Positions 12,538-51,840 of a DNA stretch of 64,000 nt are shown here, piece by piece. Numbering within the stretch: the stretch's first letter is position 1; each line of letters begins with the position of its first letter. The position numbers were made by a program, and so were the translations under genes. The notes below the pieces were generated by a model, which was given only the letters and a program-made list of their open reading frames with translations, searched no databases and had not been told where the DNA came from. Source of the stretch: Spongilla lacustris (Eukaryota; Porifera; Demospongiae; Spongillida; Spongillidae); assembly GCA_949361645.1 (NCBI GenBank), contig OX442416.1, forward strand, positions 11,165,869-11,229,868, written 5' to 3'.

Positions 12538-13976
12538 CTGTATCACCATCAATAAAATAGTGATCAATTTTGGGTCCTTTCTTTACGTTATACCCCTTTA
12601 TAGCATGGCTAAGGAGTGCAGCTTTACCCATTGTTTGGATCACAAAGGATTTATGGCACACCAAATACATGGCCCTATTGCCATGCACTCAGTCCTTCAA
12701 TCCATCCTCATTGGTCCATTAACCTTCATTATTGAAAGTGCAAACATCTGGCATGTTTGCTTACACTGTAAGTGAACGTGAGGAAAGCAGCAATGTTTTC
12801 AAGCTGATGGACAAAATAGACATTGGAAACTATAACTATATGTATTTTGTAAGCGTGATGGAGAACAAATAAAACTAGTGCGTTGTGTGTGGGAATGCAT
12901 GGGCGTAGTCTAAATAATTAAGTCGCGTGGATAAATAGAAGTTGTTACGCGGGAGTTACGTGCTTTTCTACAAGTCAGTACTCGTGAGTAACTAAATGAA
13001 CACAGAACAGCGTGTGGGTACATGCGTGTGCTTTACGTCAGTATTAAACTCTTTGCGCGTGCGAGAGACCACTGCATGGGACTCGTAATAACTCGCATGC
13101 ATGTCTGATGTGTATCACATATTAACATATACCCCTGTCTATATCTATTGCCATTACATATGCACGTTAGTGCTTATTAAGAAGCACAAGTGCACGCGCA
13201 TAAACAATGCTTTATCAAAACTTTTCCAAAACCTTTCGTCACAGCAAAGTATTTCATAACTTTTCCAGGCCCTTGAAAAGGCTAAATGAAATTCCAAAAC
13301 AATTCCAGGATTCCAAAACCCGTAGGAACCCTGATCATCAAGAAAGAGAACACGTGAGGTAAAATTGAAGAAACAGTGTACTGTTCAGCGAAATTTTCCT
13401 GTTTTGGGTTGGGTACTCAGGTTGTGTCCAAGGTAACAAAGCAAGGTTGAAACTCGTATTCTGGCTATTGTAAGAAGTGAGCGTGCAGGTATTACATACA
13501 CGTACATGTAGCGTCCGGTAAGAAGTACAGGTAGGCGGGGTGCAGAGAAGGGGGCGGATTGTGCTGTGCAAAATCCAGGAGAGAGGTCAACCACAGTTGC
13601 TAAGTGACACCAACAATTTCGCTGTAGCGATAAAAGTAAAGATGAATCCAATTAATGGGTAGCTCGCCCTTTGGCAAAGTACACCAACAGTATATAGCAA
13701 CCTTCACCAAGGTCAGTACATGCACAACATGTAGGCGTGCAATCTGCACAGTCTTCCCACCCCCACCCCACAAATCCACAGCATCACTGGAAGCACACAA
13801 TGCTATTCATTTCTATGCATGTCTACAATAAGTATAACACATGTACATGCAGCTTAGCATTAGACATATGCATTACCATCACAAGTCACAACATGCAATA
13901 CAATCATGCATTTAAGACATTCAAACTTCACTTCTACAGTGTACACCACTGTAAGTGACCATGGGGTAGAGCTAGC

Positions 13977-13977
<1 letters not shown>
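12538..13977. other. No exon recognised
   Basis: Non-repetitive sequence apart from the inverted homologue of 9700-9775 at 13620-13690. Further exons of the minus-strand acyl-CoA-binding gene could hide here; I could not identify any. Confidence 0.4.
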
Positions 13978-14046
<69 letters not shown>

Positions 14047-14048
14047 TG
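13978..14048. repeat. (TG)n microsatellite
   Basis: About 30 TG units with one TA interruption, 40 bp below exon 4 of the acyl-CoA-binding gene. Confidence 0.95.
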
Positions 14049-14089
14049 GTGATGTGGTGGAGTGGTATGGTGTTACAATTTTTACCCAC

Positions 14090-41908
<27,819 letters not shown>

Positions 41909-41969
41909 TGTCACGTGATCGGTGTACGCTAACTAGCTTTTTAAATATATTAATAAATCTTATACACCA

Positions 41970-43137
41970 TCCAATACTATAATTTCCAAAGTCCGTACGT
42001 CCGTACGTACGTCCGCGTAACCACCTATTTATAAACTCCGCCTAGCGTCTACAATTGTGGGTTCAGGGGCGGATTTAGGGGGGGGGGTCCAGGGGGTCCG
42101 GACCCCCCCTTTCCTATATGAAGAATGACGTATGCATAAGAATGACGTAATGCATACTGTAATCTATGCAGCGTTCTGCATGTTACCATCATTTGCAGGC
42201 TTGCACATTGTTCTAGCCAAGCGGGATCTAGGTCGATCTAACTAAATCCTCCCCTATTAACGAAATTTAATTTTGCATTTGTGGTTCATTAGAATTTAAT
42301 CGCGCGATCAATCGAATGGTGCGTGTGAGCAGGAATTAAGGTTAAGCGATCAAAAGACGTGAATGGGATGGATCTCAGATTCTTTTCCTAGGTTATTACC
42401 GTAGCTATAGAGCTAAACAAACTAAAAGTACTAATACTATAGTAAAACATACGTGATCGAGTCGTTTATAGACCGACATGTAGCTGGTGCATGGCCACGT
42501 GCACGCTTCGGGCACAAATTCACAAAAGCTTTACGTCACGAAGTAGCAGTAGGAACCATAGCATTGTGAAAAATGAAGAGTTTTCTCGTCGCTATCCATG
42601 CAAGTGCAGGCTCTAGTAATCCGGATATCGCATGATGTTTGTATTGGATATCACTATGAATTTCATGCTAAATAAACGCAAAAGCAAAAAGCGGCTGGGG
42701 CTTCGCCCCAGACCCCACTGGGGGAGCTATTAGCGCTCCCCCAGACCCCCTTGCTGTCACAGGAGGGGGCACGCCCCCTCCCGTACCCTCCCCCAGTGGT
42801 GAATATCTTTAATGGACCCCCCCTTTCCCAAAACCCTGGATCCGCCCCTGGGGTTTGAACACAACTAGCAACGCGTACCTAGCAAACAATAGAAACGACC
42901 ACTCCCACACAAATGACCAATGGCAATTGACCGGTGTTCATTCTTATCGTACAGACCGGATCGGAAGTAGTACATGTACATGTATTTCATTGCGTGCGCG
43001 GGCTATTAAATAGGTTGCGTAGTAACCGTACATTACAACAAGTGGTAGATTACTGTATGTTTAAAAAAAAAAAAAAAAACATTCTGCAACATTCTGCACT
43101 TCTTATAGAATCACTTCCGTGATTTTTCACGGGGTAA
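41970..43137 (+). mobile_element. Helitron-like element, copy 2
   Basis: Begins TCCAATACTATAATTTCC, then a CGTCCGTACG tract, and ends CCGTGATTTTTCACGGGGTAA. It is inverted relative to copy 1 and contains a small hAT element at 42064-42850. It lies directly upstream of exon 1 of the acyl-CoA-binding gene. Confidence 0.6.
42064..42850. mobile_element. Small hAT-like element with 5-bp duplication GGGTT
   Basis: Ends CAGGGGCGGATTTAGGG and (inverse) CAGGGGCGGATCCAGGG; GGGTT at 42059-42063 and 42851-42855. The other Helitron-like copy keeps the empty site near 37410-37425 (TTGTGGGTTTGAAC on the equivalent strand). Contains the triple-hairpin module at 42690-42795. Confidence 0.87.
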
Positions 43138-43141
43138 GACC

Positions 43142-43436
43142 TTTATCGAGAGTTACGGCAGTAACTCTCATATAGGATTTGTGCCGTATCATGAATATCC
43201 TTTAAAAAACGCGACCTCACGAACCGAGAAACAGATAGTGTAGCTCTTTGTTGCTATCGAGCCACAATGGAAAGACGATCATTTTCATGTTTTGTTCAAG
43301 TCGCAAAACAGCTAGAGAACAAAAAAGCTCGTAGTTCTTGTTCCCAGACCGTAATTTGTCCATAGTCGTCGTCGTCTTTATGGGTGAGTATAACTCGAGA
43401 TAGGAAAGGTTTTAAAGAGCGCCAGTTACACCAAAA
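43142..43436. repeat. Dispersed repeat R, copy 2 (uninterrupted)
   Basis: Same unit as 18735-20092 without the inserted hAT element; begins with the hairpin GAGAGTTACGGCAGTAACTC. Confidence 0.82.
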
Positions 43437-43746
43437 AATGTAGAAAAATCCTACCGACTGCCCCTTGATGTCAGATATACATGTTTGGTTTAAAGCAATA
43501 ATTACGTCCGAGTACCAAACACAAGCGTTCCCATAACAATACCAATACGTATAATAAGACATTAAGACATAAGATTACGGGATTCATCCGCATTTCGTAA
43601 TTCCGTAAATTTATGTTCCTAAGGCAGCGTTGTCTGCTATATACGATCCTTTGAATTGCTATTTGGATGACGAGATGGAGTTAGACACTCATAGAATGAA
43701 GCTGTCTAAAAAAGCAGCCAAAGTCATACATGTACTTGACCCAATT
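43437..43746. other. Possible exon or repeat, unassigned
   Basis: 43620-43740 on the plus strand is open (AALSAIYDPLNCYLDDEMEL) after an AAG that could be an acceptor. No family recognised; it is cut by the element at 43747. Confidence 0.3.
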
Positions 43747-44939
43747 CACTGCAAATAAGTTGGCTCCTAAGTGAAACCAAAGTTTGGTTTGACGTGTGCA
43801 CACCACAGTGTAAACCAAACTTAGTTTATGCTTAAAACCAAATGATTTTGGTTTTAACTATAAACCAATTTAATGGTTTGACGTTTTAACCAAAACTTTT
43901 GGTTTACGCCTCAGTCCATTAAACATGTGGAAATACGTTACAAAAAAGGTGATGAACAGGATTTGATCCTCGTACCTCTTTACCCACTGGCAAGCTACTT
44001 AAGCATTGAACCATATTGCTTGCCTTGAACATAACCAATTTTGGCACTTATTTCCCCTGCTAGTCAAGCATGTTTTGAACTTTTAATTCATATATGAAAA
44101 AAAATTCAGTTCTTTGTTTGAAGTATAGAGTAAGAAATTCTATTTGATGTGCCAATCAGTTAACTATAGGTGTGAATACCATTGTGGTAAATTATTTTTA
44201 CAGTGAAAGATACAACCAGATATAAAAATGACATGGGGAAAAAAGTGGACTGATCAAAAAACATTTCCCTGCTACACTTATTATTGTCAGTTCTGTGAAC
44301 AACAATAATCAGTGGCTACAAAGAATATCTGTGCAGCAGCATGAGGCATCTGTCACAAAACATAGCCACCTTAATGAGGAAAAGCTAACTGGTATAATAT
44401 TTCAAAGGCAGGGCCATGTCCTTTGAAATATTATACCAATTAGGTCTTCCTCATACATCTATGTCTCAATTAAAGAAATACCTTGGTAACTGTAAACACA
44501 TCTGTTACAAATATACATGTATAGACTGGGTAGAGGGTTAGTCACCATGTGCTCTATGAAGCAGGAACCCTTCAAAGGAGAAGAGGGTTTCTTACGAAGG
44601 GGAGGAAGGTTTCTTACAAAGAGGAAGAGGCATTGTTACCATGTAAACTGACCCTTCAAAGACTCTCCATAGGGCAGGATCTTTCAATGGGGAGGATTGG
44701 ATTTGTTACCATGTAGATGCTCCATAGGGTACAAACATATACATTATAGTTTCTATTCCCTAGCCTAAAAGGGATTGGTTGGAAGCACAAACCAAGTCGT
44801 TTTCAAACCAAAATGTTAAGTTTGACAATGAAACCAAAACATTGGTTTGGCATTTTGGGCTGGTGGTTAAACCATCTAAAATGTAAACCACTGGTTTAGC
44901 ACTCATTGGTTTGACATAGCAACCAAATTATTTGCAGTG
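43747..44939. mobile_element. CACTA/Chapaev-like non-autonomous element
   Basis: Ends CACTGCAAATAAGTTGG and (inverse) CACTGCAAATAATTTGG. Both flanks within 200 bp are filled with AAACCAA/TTGGTTT motifs, typical subterminal repeats of the CMC superfamily. No clean target duplication (ATT against TTA). Contains a long hairpin at 44376-44452. Confidence 0.7.
44376..44452. ncRNA. Pre-miRNA-like hairpin candidate
   Basis: A 33-bp stem with four or five mismatches (left arm ends GGTATAATATTTCAAAGG, right arm is its inverse) closes an 11-nt loop, CAGGGCCATGT. Total 77 nt, the size of a miRNA precursor. No expression evidence; it may only be a structural part of the element. Confidence 0.35.
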
Positions 44940-45732
44940 TTAAGTGCCAATGACCAGAGATAATAGGCTAGCTAGAACAAGCGCGCAAGAAAGCTTTGCC
45001 GAGAAAGTAGATACAAGCTTTATGCTCTTTAAAACACTTTCTTTGAAGGCCTCCAGTTTTTTACGATTCCCCATTGATTTTGTTGTTGTTGGGATTTTCT
45101 CGTCCTATTCTATATTCTTGCGCGATCGACCCAACGAAGCTTGCTAGCCATTTGCTACTGCAACACATGCACAACATACAAGAGATATTGATTCAATATA
45201 TGTACTCAAATACTCTAGAATCCAAACCACTTATGTGGGAAAATTACACAAAAGGTACGTTTTTTGGACATCATAAGCGGACAAATTCCCGATTTACGAC
45301 GTCAAATGCCTTCATAGAGACTCCTAAACATTACAACGCCACACTACCTACTACGTACTCTATATTTGAATTCATAAAATGGATTTACAATGTTGCTAGT
45401 GTCCAGGAAAATCACACAACCACTACCCGATCAGGTTGCAGCTACGATCGCTGTCTGCCTCAGCTGAGACGTCTGTAAGAGAATAGCTATATGCTTTTTG
45501 GGTGTCAAAATGGTTGCTCTCATACAGTAAAAAGTTTAACGACACTAAAGAAGCTCTTTAAGGAAGGATGCTCAATAGCTCACACGCCCACTACAAGTTC
45601 AATGCGAAGCACGGTCATGTAACGGAACGTGACGTCACGTCCCTTCCAATCCCTTTATTCTATTATCTATGCGGGAACGAAAGAGGAGAAAAAAGTGACA
45701 AGACTTAGAGGAATACGTCCTAAATCGAGACT
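44940..45732. other. No gene assigned
   Basis: Open frames at 44944-45147 and 45074-45478 have mixed composition but no recognisable domain. Nothing else seen. Confidence 0.35.
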
Positions 45733-46022
45733 ATGAGTTAGAGTCCTCCCGAGTTCGGTACGATGCTCTAAGAGGCGGCGACATGGACAGAATTGTGACG
45801 AGATTCGAGCTTCTAAGAGGCGGCGACATAAACAGAATTCTGACAAGATTCGAGCTTCTAAGAGGCTAAAGATTCAGGCGAATCGAGAAACCAATCGGGC
45901 TTCACAAAGGAGTCTATATTGGAGAAACTCTTCTGCTGCGCGTTCAGCGAAAAGGGCGCAGCGTAAGCGTAAGCGTGAGGCGGAGACAGCACGCTACAAC
46001 GGAAATACAACTACCGCCAAAA
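45733..46022 (+). CDS. Arg/Lys-rich candidate exon
   Basis: Open reading with a duplicated RASKRRRHKQNSDK-type block, then ANRETNRASQRSLYWRNSSA and AKRAQRKRKREAETARYNGN, ending at a strong donor GTGAGT. Such basic RAKRxxR repeats occur at the start of some helicase-like transposon proteins, but this is only a resemblance. The 5' boundary is uncertain. Confidence 0.35.
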
Positions 46023-46183
46023 GGTGAGTTGTGCATGTAGTAATATGGTTTGGCGCGCTTCTTTTAGTCTAGAGCAGCTGGAAAAGTGCTTTATACATTG
46101 TATTGCTAGGTGATGACATGTACAGCTGGATTTTGTCATGTTGCATAACGCGGGTGTTGCTACATAGGATTCATATTATTGTT

Positions 46184-46768
46184 AACGTTGACGCACGCTG
46201 TGCATGGGGTGGATGGGTGTGCTGCGGCTCACAGGGCATATATACATTTCTACTTTTGGGGGTAGTGTGACGGGCCAGCGAGACACGCCCCTGATCTGGG
46301 GGTGTGTGTGCTTGGACCTGCGTGTAGCCCCGCCCGAGATTGCGTAGGCGTATGCAGGTCCAATCCCGTACACAGGGTCACATCACGGTTTTTAGAGTGA
46401 TGGAGATTAGGAGGTGGTTATAGGGGCGGGTGGTGGCTCAAGCGTGGTCTCGACCAGTTGCTAGCGACCTTCGGGAGTGCCTCGACTGCGCATGCTCCGT
46501 GTGCATGTATGCGACGCATGCCCTATGCTTGCGAAGGGGCGTGCTCCGTTAACCGCGTTTAACTGCGTTAAACTTCATTTAACGTTGACGCACGCTGTGC
46601 ATGGGGTGGATGGGTGTGCTGCGGCTCACCGGGCATATACATTTCTACTTTTGGGGGTAGTGTGACGGGCCAGCGAGACACGCCCCTGATCTGGGGGGGT
46701 GTGTGCTTGGACCTGCGTGTAGCCCCGCCCGAGATTGCGTAGGCGTATGCAGGTCCGATCCACAGGGG
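46184..46768. repeat. Direct repeat pair of about 190 bp
   Basis: 46184-46372 and 46580-46768 match closely (GTTGACGCACGCTGTGCATG to GCGTAGGCGTATGCAGGTCC). They lie beyond the 3' side of the tyrosine-recombinase element on its coding strand and could be parts of split direct repeats, as in PAT/Ngaro-type elements, or a plain tandem duplication. Confidence 0.75.
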
Positions 46769-46900
46769 TCGATACTGACGAGGGAAGACCCACACACCCC
46801 CAAGCGTAGGATGTAGTATATATTTTAGAGGTGTGGGCGGACCAAGTCCATACTACATATACACGTCTGTCTAACAGTAGTGCTCCAAGCTAGGCTATGC

Positions 46901-48061
46901 CTATATGGCTGATATACCGTCAGTTGCTACTTGGGGCCCGAAAGGGCGACTCCATATAGTCTCGAAATCTTCAGGGAATTGCTGGAGCATGATCCGTTTC
47001 AGCTGTTTCAGTTCTGCACTTGGGAGTGCAGGTAGTGTGGATGTGCCCAGAGGTGTGCACTGCTTCAAAACATCCTCTCCAAATATACACTCCTTGGCCA
47101 ACTTTTGGGCCAATGTGCCTGCTTTGCCTTCACCCTTGAGCTTAGTGCTCTGTGCCAACACAACTTCTACACTGCTCAACGCTTCCCTCCTGATTGCAGA
47201 TGATGGTAGCTCCTTACTAGCAGTAGTACCTTTCGGGATTGGTAGTGGTTGAGGAACCTGGACAATGGGTGCACTGGTAGTAGCACATGTGGACCCAGAA
47301 GCTGGCGAGGAAGCAGTGGCAAGGTGGAAGCTCGGGTACACACTTCAGTGGTGGATTGAGTTGGAGCTCTGATTATCTGATAGGAGAGAAGGTTTTAGAA
47401 TGATGGTAACCATAGAAACATTACATCCAGTACCTGGAACCGGTCTGACACTGGTGTAGAACAGGGTGGTGGTACATTTACAGACATTCCACCCATTAGT
47501 GGCTGTGCTGGTAGCGTTGGAACAGCTGGAGTGTGAGACGGAGGTGACCAAAATCGTTGAGATGGAGCTGTGATTATCTGATCAGAGAGAAGTGTTAGAA
47601 TGTAGTATCCATAGAGATTTTACATCCAGTACCTGGGACTGCACTGGCTGTGCTGGTAGCATTGGAACAGTTGGAGTGTGATACGGAGATGGTTGAGATG
47701 GAGCTGTGATTATCTGTAGGAGAGAGGTGTCAGAATGATAGTATCCATAGAGACATTACATCCATTACCTGGGACTGGTCTGTCACTGGTGTAGAACAGG
47801 GTGGTGGTACATATACTGACATTCCACCCATCAGTGGCTGTGCTGGTAGCGTTGGAACAGTTGGAGCACTGATTGACTACATGTAATTCATGAGAAATAC
47901 CAGTACATGTAAACATACAAACAATGTGTTAGATACACATGTACATGTACCTGTGAGTGGTCAGGCACGGGTCTGGGACAGGTGATCAGGGACTGTGATG
48001 ACACACGTATACCGAGCATCTGTTCCACATGCTTTAAGCGTAACTCGAGGTCCTGTAGCGA
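46901..48061 (-). pseudogene. Coiled-coil, proline-rich, BEN-domain exons downstream of the recombinase
   Basis: On the minus strand the frame after the recombinase stop (TAG) reads LQDLELRLKHVEQMLG (coiled coil) and ends at a donor at 47950. Then come three exons of 108, 81 and 144 nt (47769-47876, 47633-47713, 47434-47577), all phase 0, all variants of TAPSQ..PAVPTLPAQPLMGG, evidently made by exon duplication. The last block (46901-47376) encodes a BEN domain (LAQKLAKECIFGEDVLKQCT, LPSAELKQLKRIMLQQFPED) after one frame break at GTGTGT near 47338. BEN domains bind DNA or chromatin. A host gene trapped by the element, or a part of it, are both possible. Confidence 0.65.
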
Positions 48062-48970
48062 CTATTCCATGCGCGAGATTAAGGCTGAAGCTGAGGCCAG
48101 TTGTTGCCGAGGTGTCCTGACGTAGCTGAGAAATGCCGCACTGCTCCAGCGGCCAAGTAGCTGTATGGTTGAGTCCTCGATGCCGGCAGCTGCGGCGACC
48201 GTTGCTGCTCCGATCCTGAAACTGTGCCCGGCGTAATCACCGGCTGGCAGCCCTAAGGCTGTTAGGACTTTACGCACCTCGGACACGAACTTTGGTTTCA
48301 ACAGGGGCTTCGAATCTCGTGTCCTGAAGAAAGGGCCTGGGGAGACGCCCCTGATAGCCACGTATGCAATGCACGCGGCAATTGGGCAGATGGCGTTTCC
48401 AGATCTGCCGATAAACACGTCAGTTCCTTCACCGAATTGGTCGCATTTTGCCACGTGAAGGTGGATTTTCAGCAGGGTGGGCTGGGAGGCATGGTCAAAC
48501 GTAGCATCCCCCCAATTCAGCAGAGCCCTGTTATAGGTGCGTCGGTGGGCAATATGAGTTCGCCTAACCGGAAAAAGCCGAAGTAGCAGATGGCCGCCTT
48601 TGCCCAATATATAGCTGCCAGCTCTCGTCGCCGCACGAGGCCCAGTGTTGCCTCATGCGTTCGAGGATTACCGGAGTAAGTGGCAGGCGGGTCGCTTTCT
48701 TCTTGCCACGGGACGCGAGGACTCGGCGGACCCCCGCTTGGATCCGGTCTAGTCTCGGCATAGCTGAATGGGCTCGGGGATCGGGAAACCCCAGGGCTAT
48801 GTGCGTATCCCTCACTGCAGATAGATAAGTCCTTATAGTCTGCGCCGCGAGATTGTCGTTCGCGAGGGCTGTGACAAAGTAGCATAAAATGGATTCCGAA
48901 ACAGGAAAGGGGGCAATTACACTGTGTGCATCGCAAAATCTGTAGAAACGCCGCATGCCGGCGTCGTAAG
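48062..48970 (-). pseudogene. DIRS-like tyrosine recombinase
   Basis: N-terminal SAM-like part MRRFYRFCDAHSVIAPFPVS, LAAQTIRTYLSAVRDTHI; a frameshift near 48600; then the catalytic part with AGHSFRIGAATVAAAAGIED (H-x-x-R), LLGRWSS and the Tyr in AAFLSYVRTPRQQLA. It would integrate circular DNA copies of the element. The join with the upstream reverse transcriptase is broken by a hAT element. Confidence 0.85.
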
Positions 48971-49821
48971 CAGTGATGCCGCGGCCAGCACGGACCGTCC
49001 GTGACCGTATTCATTTGACGGTTTTTGACGGCCGACCGTGACCGTGACCGGGAAGCTTACCGATCACGTGATTAAACCGTGAAAAATAATTGGCCGTCAA
49101 ATTTATTTGCTGGCCGTCCGTGGCCGTCAGAACTTTTGACGGTCCATTAAGCCTATTCACGTCACTAGCGTCACGTGCAGTGGATTTTTTCCCCTGCGTG
49201 GCAAATGTCGTCTTTCCAAGAACCTTTGAGGATAAGCCACCTAATAGCGCGGTGACGTTTGCAGCAAACCCGACTGTCACCAACACGTGGCTATGAAACC
49301 ATTTTAATATTTACGTTGTCCCCCTCGCCATGACATAGTCTTGTCCCCAGCCTGATATGTATTCGTAATATGCGATGTAATCCATCCGCTGCTGCCGAAT
49401 GTGGGTCTGGGGACGCGACTTGCCGCGTTATCGCGTGGATTCCACGTGCGAGCGAGTTTTCTCCCAGTTGAGACTCATTGTGAAGATGGAGGATGGATCC
49501 AGCCAGGATTGAATCTGTTCTCTTTCTCAGCTGCAATAATTAAAGCCTTTAGTTAATTGAATATGTTCTTTCACACTTGTTCTGCTATGCCCATGCATAC
49601 CGTTCATGAACCATTTCTATTGATACGTGCATGCCAAACATCTATAGCATAAATAATGACCGTCCGTGACCGTATTAAAATTTTGACGGCTGACGGCCAG
49701 CCGTGTACGTGACCGTATTGAAATCATACGGTCCATCTTTGACCGTGAACGTGACCGTCTATATCCAAACGGCCAGCCGTGAACGTGACCGGATTGTTAA
49801 AAGCTGGCCGCGGCATCACTG
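48971..49821. mobile_element. hAT element inserted in the DIRS-like element
   Basis: Ends CAGTGATGCCGCGGCCAGC and inverse; target duplication GTCGTAAG/GTCGAAAG (48963-48970, 49822-49829; one mismatch). Removing it restores the element's reading ESTRRTFDAGMRRFYRFC. TGACCGT motifs repeat near both ends. A plus-strand scrap near 49440-49500 (STCERVFSQLRLIVKMEDG) is the hAT dimerisation region. Confidence 0.88.
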
Positions 49822-51840
49822 GTCGAAAGTTCGACGAGTTGACTCGGCTAGGCCCTGTGAATAGTAGAACCGAACTGCTCCCTCCAGGTCGGCGATAACC
49901 AGTCCCCGCTCTTGCATGCAAAGCAAGGCGTTGATCAGGTGCCGTAGGACCGGCTGCGGGTCCGGGTCGGCTCCAGGGACCTGCGCGAAGAAGGAAGGGA
50001 GTGCATTACGGGATAACGCGTCGGCCACCCTGTTGCTAGCACCTGGCACATGCACACATCGGAGGCTGAAGCCGTGATATGCCTCGATGTATAGAATAGG
50101 CAGCGCAGCATGTGCATGAGGTGGTCCTCCCGGCAAGAACGGGACGACAGGACAGCGACTACGGCCTGGTCATATCGCAGAAACATGTAGCCTGTCACCC
50201 ACGCCATTGCTCGCCCCAAACCGCGGCCGCCATGATGATGGGAAGCATCTCCTTCACAGAAATGGATAGTGGCAGCGACTGTGCGTCCCATGGGAGCTGG
50301 AACCAGTGGTGCTTCCAGGATGCCCCGCAACCCCACGAGCCCGCTGCGTCTGTGGAGAATTGAATGCGCTCGTCGGAGGGTTTGGGCATGAGGGCGATGC
50401 CGTTCCATTCCGATACAAAAGTGCTCCACCATAAGAGATCGGCGCGGAACTCTCTATTGAGGCGTACTAGGTGGTGACCTCTCGAGGCGAACGGGCCAGC
50501 TAGCAGGTTTATCATGCGCCGAAGGAATGAGCGGCCCGGCTTCACGACCTTGCAGGCGTGCTGAAGCAGGCCGACAAGAGATTCGAGCTCTCTCCTGCGG
50601 CAGGCCTTTCTGTCGCTCCACTCTTGCAGAGTAGCCTTGATGCGGGAGAGCTTGTCGGCGGGGAGGCGCAGGGACCAGGCTACTGTGTCTAACTCGATAC
50701 CAAGGAAAGTGAGGCACGTGGTCGGGCCCTCGCATTTCCCAGTGGCTAAGGGAACGCCGAGCACCTTGCACGCGTCGGTCAATACTTGTAGGCTGTCGGC
50801 GCACTGTGAGGAGTGAGGCGGGCCAACCACTACGAAGTCGTCCAGGTAGTGGGTGATGTGCGGTACCCCTCTTTGGCGAACAGTCCATTCCAAGGCGTCG
50901 GCGAGAGCCGTGAATATCTTGGCGGATGATCTGAGGCCGAAAGGCAGCATGGCATCGCAGTATATCTGGCCTGCCCACTCGATTCCTAAGAGGGGGCGAT
51001 CTTCCGGGTGAACCGGCACCATGCAGGCGATATGCAGATTCGACATCGATCTTGGCGATAAGAGAACCGGCCCCCAGAGAAGCCACAATTGCAGCAACCG
51101 TGTCGATCGATACGTATGACAATGAGCATAGGGAGGGATCGATGCCATCGTTGACGCTACCGTCCGGGGGAAACGACAGGTCGGTAATTAGACGCCATTT
51201 ACCGGGGGTGTGCCCTTTTGGTACGACCCCGATTCGATTGCGGTGGACGTGCCGCGCTGCGCGGTGAAAGAGGGCCAACCAGACGACCGAGGGTAACCTC
51301 GTTGTCGATGTACGCTGTCACTACCGCCTGCTGTGCAGAGGCGGAGGGCATGTTCCTGGTGACCGCCCCTAAGGGCTGGCAGCGATTGAAGCCGATGCGG
51401 AAACCATTTTTAATGCCATCCACCAAATAACTGCTGAATGCCTTGTCAGGGTGAGTGTCGAGTAACCGGGCCCAAGCGCCCGGGCGTAGCGGGGTGGAGC
51501 CGCCTTGGAACGAGCAGCGGGCTCTGGCGAGAGCTGAATCGCTCGTGGTGGCTGGCAAGTGCTGCTGCAGCTTCAGGAGGTGATCGGTATAAGGGTAGAG
51601 ACCTGGGGGTGTGCAGAATTTAATTATTACGTCACTGCGCCTTCCCCTTAGGCTAGGGGGTGGTGCATGCAATGATGGCTCGCTAAGCGCGCTTGCGCCA
51701 GTGTTAGCTAGCCAATCATTGGGGGTCACGCCCGAGGGCGGAGCAATGAGGGCATCATGCACCTTAACCATACCTGCTAAATATTCGTACACAATTAACC
51801 GCGTAATTTGCAAACAACTGATGGCTAACAGAACACGCAA
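49822..51840 (-). pseudogene. DIRS-like reverse transcriptase and RNase H
   Basis: Minus strand. First part (to about 51250): WARLLDTHPDKAFSSYLVDG and IKNGFRIGF. Frame shift, then RIGVVPKGHTPGKWRLITDL, SFPPDGSVND, AKIDVESAY. Second shift near 51035, then AMLPFGLRSSAKIFTALADA, the catalytic HYLDDFVVVG, FSTDAAGSWGCGA (RNase H start) and VPGASNRVADALSRN. Two frameshifts make it non-functional. Confidence 0.88.

Noticed and set aside
49291..49536. 81-residue minus-strand frame as a gene
   Set aside because: The opposite strand carries a hAT dimerisation scrap (ERVFSQLRLIV), so the minus frame is a shadow.
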